Assembly (NCBI GenBank): GCA_000149265.1
Contig: CH002980.1
Span: 1,810,253 to 1,874,252 of the forward strand
Origin: Ciona savignyi
Lineage: Eukaryota > Chordata > Ascidiacea > Phlebobranchia > Cionidae
DNA length: 64,000 nucleotides
Direction: 5' to 3'
The notes under the pieces are model-generated. The model saw only the letters and a list, made by a program, of their open reading frames with translations, was not told the DNA's origin and searched no databases. Made by a program: the position numbers and the translations under genes. Positions 57,314-64,000 of the stretch are shown piece by piece. The first letter of the stretch is position 1, and the number at the start of each line of letters is the position of its first letter.

Positions 57314-60048
57314 TTATTGATTTGCATGTTTTAAAGGAAGTCGACTTAAAAATGAGAGTTCATGCATTTTAGGAGGGGTGTAGAAGCGGATGCCTTTCTT
57401 AGCTTTATTTCGTTGTACTCGATTAGCAAGTTTGAGAGCGTACCAATATTCCTTGGTGTCAGGATCCATATCTAGGAAAGTTTTAGGCTTGCCTGTGTGT
57501 ATCGTCCATAACCTGAAATGCATGACAGTTAGTTCTTGAAACAGATATATTAAGGTAAAAAGGTTGTGCAATTCCTAGAAAATCTAATGCCAAGTCACAT
57601 GTTTTACGACTCTATGGAATTCTCTTCTAGTAAAACCCCAAATTTTGTGTTTTGATATAACACGGTCATCTTGTCTATCATATCCAAAAGTTTTGTTTCA
57701 ATTTAATAATTCCTTCTTTAAAATTTTGGACGGACAAGTCACCCATGTCAAAATAACAAATAAAGTTTAATAAAAACAAATCGTTCTTTTTTTTAAAAAG
57801 CAACTTGTAATAAATCTTACCAGTCCGGGTATTCTTCATCAGGTTTCAGAACAGGGTCTTCCCCTTCAACATATTTATTTAAACCACAACATCGTGTTAC
57901 AAGGAGTTCTGTGTCGCGAATTGGTTTCGGTGTTTCCACTACCACTTTCGCCATTTTGGTACCTAAAAATATAAGATTTTATCACCATCTTTAAGTTGAA
58001 ACTCATTGATGTAGGTCATTGTCCCAAACAAAATCAGATTTATTGTGGTTGTGTGGAAACTAATTTGTATCTGGACAATCTTTGGTAGAATATTGTCCGG
58101 CCGGTTGGTCTAGCAGTTAAGTGCGCCGCCTTTCAATCGAAAGGTTGCAGGTGCGAATCTGGTCGCTGGCAAGTCGGTTGTGGTCTTGGGCAAGGCACTT
58201 TACAGAAATTGGCTGAACCCAGCAGATTAATGGGTTCTACCAAATTGAAGAAACATGTCTATCATATAAAACACACAGCAATAACTCCGGTTACCGGACG
58301 GTGGGCGCGAGGTCATCTGACGATTGCCCGTGTGTTAACCCCCTTGGGTTTCCTATTCACGGGGATAAACATGAGTTTCCTTCTATTCTATTATTAATTA
58401 CCAAGTTATTGAGAGTATAAAAAAAGAAAAAACAAATGCAAGGTGGATTTTATCTATAACCTAAATCTGCAACCCATCAAAACCCAAAACAATCAACTTG
58501 CACCATTACATTTCCTAATATACACCTTTACAGTATAAGCCTATATATTGAATTTATAGACGACAGTGTCAAACCGGAAATAAGACCAACTTCTTAACCA
58601 GTTTGAGAAGTTTAATTTTCTTAACCAGACTAAACCCAAACCATCCAATGTAGATTCAATTATGCTTCTGCAGCAAAACCATTAAACCAGCGGTTCCCAA
58701 AATGGGCGCCGCGGCGCCCTGGGGAGCCACGAGACTTTGCCAGGGGCGCCGCGAAAGCATGCGGAAGTTGCTGCATTTTATTATATTGTTTTCTCACAAA
58801 AAATACAGCACATGTGTTTGTTTCGAGATGTATGAGCCTGGTGTGCCACCCCATAATGTATTCGTTAAAAATCCATTGTTCGGTGTTAACTGCCACTATT
58901 TGCTGACTAACGTTGCATTGTTTTGCGAATAATGGTTTGTCAAATAACTGCTTTGATTGACTGTTGGTCACTTCAGTGTTTTAAAGAGTTTGAATGGTTA
59001 TCAAAATGCGTACTAATCTGGATATACAATACTTGCAGTTTGAAAATTTTGGCATTATGAGGGAGCCTCAAGGTTTAATAAGTATACAAAAGGCGCCGCC
59101 AACAACAAAAGTTTGGGAACCGCTGCATTAAACTGTTAAGTTAAACCTAATATAATTGACTTTTTTCAGTTTTAGACTTATTTAATGCAGATTCAATTTA
59201 GTTTATTTATTTTATATTTATTTTTTTTAGAAAAAGTTTAAACTCTTACATTGCCAAATAGCTACTATTTTATTTTGATTTTTAATGAGAAATATTTACT
59301 CAATTTAAGATTTATTTATATTAGTCATGTATGAACCAACATATTACACACATTAAGCTGATTTAGTTTTACCGCACAAGCATTAATTTAACTTTGCTTG
59401 TTTTATCAAGTGTTACTTTTTAAATTATATTTTATATCAAAAAATCAAATATATTCATTTGTTAAACGCACAGAAACAAAATAATAAAAATAAATTAAAC
59501 TGAAGTTTAACAAGGAGACCTGACAACACCATGCGATTATCGAAGCAGGTGTTACCTTTTATTATTTGCAAATTATAAAAAATAAACAATAACAAGAATA
59601 GCAGTGTGAAAAAACTTATGCAAAAATGTTACATAAAGCAAAACTTAACCAAACTACTAAATGCATGATATGTCATATATCTCTTCATTTAAGTAGGTAT
59701 TTTTGTTGTTTTAATGTAAACTTTATATGTCCATTTAATCCAGTAGTTTCTATTTTACTTTAATTTAAAGTTTAAAGTGGAGCATGGTAGTAAAATGTTT
59801 TCCACAGCTTCTAATATCCATAGTTCTTGCCAACATTACTGTGCTTTTTATACCTAATAAAACGCAGTTTATACTATTGTCGATCAAGTGCATAGCTTAT
59901 GATCTCGGAATACGGATATTTTGGACATAAGTAAAGAATTAATTTGCCTACCTCTGCCAGAATCCGAACCAATAAGTTTCTTTTTAGCAAAATGCCGGGG
60001 CGTGGTAACGAAAGTTCTTCTGCTACATATCAAAATTGGTCGAAGCAT
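57314..60048 (-). CDS. MRPL54: mitochondrial ribosomal protein L54
   Basis: Component of the mitochondrial large ribosomal subunit. Exons in transcript order: 60048-59952, 57962-57821, 57512-57314; phases 1 and 2 join to 145 residues. Exon 1 encodes a basic, acid-free presequence (MLRPILICSRRTFVTTPRH) typical of mitochondrial import. Exons 2-3 carry the family blocks GLNKYVEGEDPVLKPDEEYP DW, GKPKTFLDMDPDTKEYW and a basic C terminus. AATAAA (57318-57313 on the minus strand) overlaps the stop codon. The first intron contains a SINE and a hAT MITE. Confidence 0.9.
58091..58395 (+). repeat. full-length tRNA-derived SINE (MRPL54 intron 1)
   Basis: GGCCGGTTGGTCTAGCAGTT, AAAGGTTGCAGGTGCGAATC, TTGGGCAAGGCACTTTACAG, CACGGGGATAAACATGAG. 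Antisense to MRPL54. Confidence 0.92.
58688..59125. mobile_element. hAT MITE (MRPL54 intron 1)
   Basis: Ends CAGCGGTTCCCAAA and TTTGGGAACCGCTG, with GGCGCCGC repeats next to both ends and a perfect 8-bp target duplication CATTAAAC (58680-58687, 59126-59133). 438 bp, non-coding. Confidence 0.93.
59134..59951. other. MRPL54 intron 1 remainder
   Basis: AT-rich, nothing recognised. Confidence 0.6.
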
Positions 60049-61089
60049 TTTTTGGGATAGTTATTAACATTTGAGAAGTAACGCTGCTAGAAATACATTA
60101 CTTGGGGAAAATAACCCATATACGTACGTACTCTAATTCTATAAAATGTGCGTTTTTGGTGTGTACTTTAACCAGAGTTTTTTGTTATTGAAATAGATAA
60201 AGTTTTCTAATTTAATTTTAATTTTTTGTAATACATATCCCAATAAATACCCAATTTAAAATTCGAATAAGTTAGAGTAAAATTCGCCAAGACAGTACTG
60301 TAGGGCCGTTGCAGGTCGCTGCCTATTTTGTTAGATTGTTCGTTGTAGGCCCCAGGTAAGCCGGTTACAACACCTGATGCGATCTGCGATTCCCTACGCG
60401 CTATCTCGACTCTCGGAGGTGCGCTAATTACTTGAGGTTTTCTGCGTAACGACTCTTTGACTTGACTATCTGCTGTGTTTCGTCGATAAATGCCTCAGTA
60501 GTTTTATAACATCAATTGTATTGAGCAATTGAGGCGAATAACTTATAACCAATTGCGAGTTAAATCGTTAGATGTTGCAACGATATAGATTTCAGATAAA
60601 CTCTCAGTATTCTCCACATACAAGAATATTACTTAATGCGTTAGGACTCTCTCGAGCAAAAGTGAAATAAACTTATATAGGCAAAGTATCCAGCAGCTGC
60701 GGTAACAATCGTAAACCTAATAATAATATTTCAGTGATGACGCATTGTCAGCGCAAATGCCGGCTGTGCGATCATAAATCTTATGTAAGCACATGAGGTC
60801 GCTACATACACTTCCCCCCTCAGAGGTATGGTCATTTTAGTTTAGAGTAATCAATAAAAAAGGCCATACTTCGTAAAAGATGTTATGTGAAAAAAACGAG
60901 CAAATAAACAGAAAAATCGTTGTACTCAAGCAATGACACAAGAGAAAAATAATAATAAAAAATAATAATTAAGTGGTTATCAGGTATTTGTAGCGACACA
61001 AGATGTAAAAATGTCCCCACGGTTGACCGTAAAATGTTCTTAAATTTGGGTCTAGCGGAAGTCCATTGGTAAGGGTCGAATCTAACCTG

Positions 61090-61353
61090 CTATACCCCGT
61101 CTATTCTAATCATGATTATTTTGGGTAAAAATCGCCATAGGTAAACTTTGGGAGCAAAACCAATATCTACTTCATGATCGTGTACATGGTCAAAACAAGT
61201 CTCCACTTCAGGGCAGCAGTAAGCAATGCCGAGAAAATCGTGTTTACTACCAGGGTTTGAAATTTTTGTAGCATCGATCAAGAGTGCGTGTTTGGCAAAG
61301 TAATCAAATAGACTTTCCAACGAATGTATGGGCATCTGCATCTGCTGTCTCAT
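61090..61353 (-). pseudogene. second env-like fragment
   Basis: 87-codon frame just downstream of the env-like piece in a different frame, so a frameshift or deletion separates them. No domain recognised on its own. Confidence 0.35.
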
Positions 61354-61375
61354 TGCATCCTCATTCAGGAGTTAA

Positions 61376-61840
61376 TTAATGTTCTCCGTTGTAACTTGCG
61401 ATTGATTTATTGAACCAAGGATTGCGCTGAAATGCTCCAATCCCATCGACGACAAGGGAATTTTTTCGCAAGCGAAACCAAATCGTCCGGAGGGGTTCTT
61501 CAATCGGAGTTAGAGAAAATTTGTGCCGTACATGGACATCAGCATGTTCTAAAGTATAGTTATCATACAAGTAGAACTTATCGTTTACACGAAATTTAAA
61601 TGTCCTTCCGGGTGTATAGTGCTCAACTAATCTTACACCGTCATAGACCACATCGTTTTTCATGACTTGACCGAATCGTAAGGTACCATTACTATCGGTA
61701 AAGCTAACGAGAGGACGAATGGAGAAGTAGGATTTATATTGGAGACTGTGGCGTAATGTGGCATTTATTTGCTCACATACAATTTCAGTATTTCCAACGG
61801 TTATTGCAGCTCGGGAATCACCCATCTTGGCTGTTAGCAC
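61376..61840 (-). pseudogene. env-like frame, class III fusogen resemblance
   Basis: A 154-codon frame in the env position of the LTR element, with several N-x-S/T sites. Its spacing of aromatic and hydrophobic strands resembles part of the glycoprotein B-type class III fusion proteins that some invertebrate LTR elements are known to have acquired. There is no signal peptide or transmembrane segment in this piece. It stops at 61376; a second frame (61090-61353), shifted by one, may be its continuation. Non-functional as read. Confidence 0.4.
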
Positions 61841-62078
61841 TTCAACTGGGAAACAGTCTTCCAGCTAATTAAATAGAGAACAGAGATATACTTGCAGTTG
61901 ACATTCGAAGAATATATCGTCTATGGATTGATTGCTTAAACACCATTCTTGTAGAATTTAAACAGGTAGTTAACCTGTGGTTGACTTCTCCAAATCTCTA
62001 TGAAGACTGACGCGCAAGTTCCGATGGCGAAAGTAATCCAGAAATGATGTAGAATAAAGCAGTGTATAGAGGTTAGAT

Positions 62079-62450
62079 CTAACACTTAAAGTTAGATCTA
62101 ACACTTTCATAATGCTGTATTTGTCTTGGTCGAAAAATTGTCCGTCCAAATCGAGTTGTCCGTGGTTCATCTGCTGGCGCAATAGTTCTGTGTAAGTCAG
62201 TATCAAAGTAATCAGCCTTATCAGAATTAAGTCTCGTCCGATAATTCGTCTTGTCCGATCGTTTCTCATAGGTGGTATCAATAAGATACTTGGTCGTAGT
62301 GGTCAAATCCGTGATAAACAACAAAGATGGCGATTTAGAACTGGTACACAAGACGCTATACGCAATACCCAACGTCTTGCTTGAGAGTTTTTTTGATCTT
62401 GTTGAGGCTCTTTCTTGGAATCCATAACTTCTAGTTTCAAATAAATTCAC
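62079..62450 (-). pseudogene. gypsy-type protease start remnant
   Basis: The 123-codon frame contains SPSLLFITDLTTTTKYLIDT, resembling the beginning of a Ty3/gypsy aspartic protease up to its catalytic D-T, then continues in unrelated sequence without the G that should follow. An overlapping frame lies at 61970-62281. No reverse transcriptase motif follows. Confidence 0.6.
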
Positions 62451-63234
62451 GTCGTAGTAGATCCGGTCGTCGTCTGTAGAATCTAGAATCCTTCAAATGA
62501 ATCTCGCGTCAGTGAGCCGATGTGTGACATTGACAGCTCCACGAACAATAGAACGGAAATGTCCAACGTTTGTTCTTGATGGCGAATGCGACGTTACAGT
62601 TAATGCAGAAATGTACCTCGAAACTTTAAGGAGCAGAGCAATGGAGTTGAAATTCTTCTTTTTCCGGCTTTCCAATCATCAATGCCACCTCAAAATTTGC
62701 TCAGAAACAGGGTCACCAAATATGTAGGGCCGTTGCAGGTCGCTGCCTATTTTGTTAGATTGTTCGTTGTAGGCCCCAGGTAAGCCGGTTACAACACCTG
62801 ATGCGATCTGCGATTCCCTACGCGCTATCTCGACTCTCGGAGGTGCGCTAATTACTTGAGGTTTTCTGCGTAACGACTCTTTGACTTGACTATCTGCTGT
62901 GTTTCGTCGATAAATGCCTCAGTAGTTTTATAACATCAATTGTATTGAGCAATTGAGGCGAATAACTTATAACCAATTGCGAGTTAAATCGTTAGATGTT
63001 GCAACGATATAGATTTCAGATAAACTCTCAGTATTCTCCACATACAAGAATATTACTTAATGCGTTAGGACTCTCTCGAGCAAAAGTGAAATAAACTTAT
63101 ATAGGCAAAGTATCCAGCAGCTGCGGTAACAATCGTAAACCTAATAATAATATTTCAGTGATGACGCATTGTCAGCGCAAATGCCGGCTGTGCGATCATA
63201 AATCTTATGTAAGCACATGAGGTCGCTACAGTAC

Positions 63235-63556
63235 TATAATTAAATAAAAATGAAACGTTTTTGAATTTAACACAGTACAAAAAAACTCGAGGGAAAGTAA
63301 TTACCGATTAACTAAACATCCAACACATTGTTTACTTGTTCAGCTTCTAATATTTCAAGAATATTTATAATATATTGGGTAGAAGCTGCTAAAGTACCAC
63401 ATCAATTTTAAAGAGTCCTGAACATGATTTGTAATGCCTTCACAACTCGGGTTAAATCCTTGTATATGATATCTATGGGACCTTAGTCGCGAAATCCCTG
63501 TTTACCAGAAGGTTAGGTTAAAGCCCAAAACCGATATTCTATAGTTTGGTCTAAAA
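63235..63556. other. 5' flank of edge gene
   Basis: AT-rich, no TATA box recognised. Confidence 0.5.
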
Positions 63557-63966
63557 ATGAACAACGAAACACTTTCTCAAGAGCAAGCGGAAAGAAAACT
63601 AGAGTTACAGTATACCATATGTGGCACTGGAGTAAGTAATTTCTATTTTTACTCGTTTAATTACGCAAAAGTTGCCCAGCCAAATCTTAAATTTAAACCT
63701 GATTTCGACTTTTATATAAAGCTTCATTTGTTCTCCTATCATTCTCGTATTTTTTCTTTTCTTTTTAAAGCATTTAATATTTACAGTATAATGTTTTCAA
63801 AATATTGCTAACAGTTTACTATAGCCTTTTTGGTTATTTTTAGATAACGGAGATTGTGTTGGGAAGTGTAACGTTTATCGCTGGCATAGTCTCGGTATGT
63901 TTAGCGGCTGACACACCATATGACGAATTGTCAAATGTTGGAGCCGGGATCTGGTGCAGTGTATTC
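63557..63966 (+). CDS. 5' part of a multi-span membrane protein gene
   Basis: Exon 1 63557-63631 (MNNETLSQEQAERKLELQ...) ends GGA|GTAAGT in phase 0; exon 2 63844-63966 ends TTC|GTAAGT in phase 0. Exon 2 encodes a membrane segment (TEIVLGSVTFIAGIVSVCLA) then SNVGAGIWCSVF, the start of a second one. Short acidic N terminus, then I-x-E-hydrophobic segment and a G-x-G-I-W motif recall MS4A/tetraspan-like four-span proteins. The rest lies beyond the window, so family is tentative. Confidence 0.6.
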
Positions 63967-64000
63967 GTAAGTTTTTCGATAATATTTTAAACATTATAAA

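Larger units (their letters stand above)
60299..63230 (-). mobile_element. Ty3/gypsy-type LTR element, mostly deleted, env-like ORF
   Basis: LTRs 60299-60806 and 62723-63230, 508 bp each, appear identical base for base; they begin TGTAGGGCCGTTGCAGG and end GAGGTCGCTACA. Flanked by the 4-bp duplication GTAC. Orientation is minus: a purine-rich tract (minus-strand CTCTGAGGGGGGAAGTG) abuts the LTR at 60806 and a TTTGGTGACCCTG primer-site-like sequence abuts the LTR at 62723. The interior holds only a protease-like start and env-like frames; gag and most of pol are gone. Confidence 0.88.

Overview
This is a eukaryotic, animal genomic window: about two-thirds AT, with intron-split genes, canonical GT-AG junctions and many transposable elements. 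The gene content (a chordate-type Treslin/TICRR, a TGF-beta ligand, a caspase-8-like protease, mitochondrial ribosomal protein L54, a small cationic secreted peptide gene) and an abundant tRNA-derived SINE with a (TATCC)n tail suggest a tunicate, most likely a Ciona-like ascidian. That species call is inference. All exon models were built by hand from splice consensus, reading phase and family resemblance; no cDNA or search was available.

Layout. 1-150: last exon of an unidentified + gene. 765-1831: inverted-repeat DNA transposon. 2536-17257 (+): TICRR/Treslin in 18 exons whose phases all join to a 1,576-residue protein; its introns carry three hAT-type elements (one with a second hAT nested inside), a 24-bp minisatellite and a C-rich telomere-like repeat. 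18817-19734 (+): a compact four-exon gene for a secreted cationic peptide precursor with a TATA box. 21305-32759 (-): caspase exons followed in the same direction by exons ending in a Deltex C-terminal (DTC) domain; the phases allow one continuous caspase-DTC fusion. 34026-36831: non-coding LTR element. 42774-46561: recent BEL/Pao LTR retrotransposon with gag-protease kept and most of pol lost. 48250-55580 (+): ten-exon TGF-beta-family ligand lacking the usual interchain cysteine. 57314-60048 (-): MRPL54. 60299-63230: Ty3/gypsy-type element with identical LTRs, lacking most of gag-pol but carrying an env-like reading frame. 63557-end (+): start of a predicted multi-span membrane protein that runs off the window.

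There is no operon-like logic. The genes are independent loci in replication initiation, innate defence or cell death, signalling and mitochondrial translation. The most unusual points are the possible caspase-DTC fusion, the conserved pair of CDK sites in Treslin, the amidation-type peptide gene, the divergent TGF-beta ligand, and two internally deleted LTR elements.
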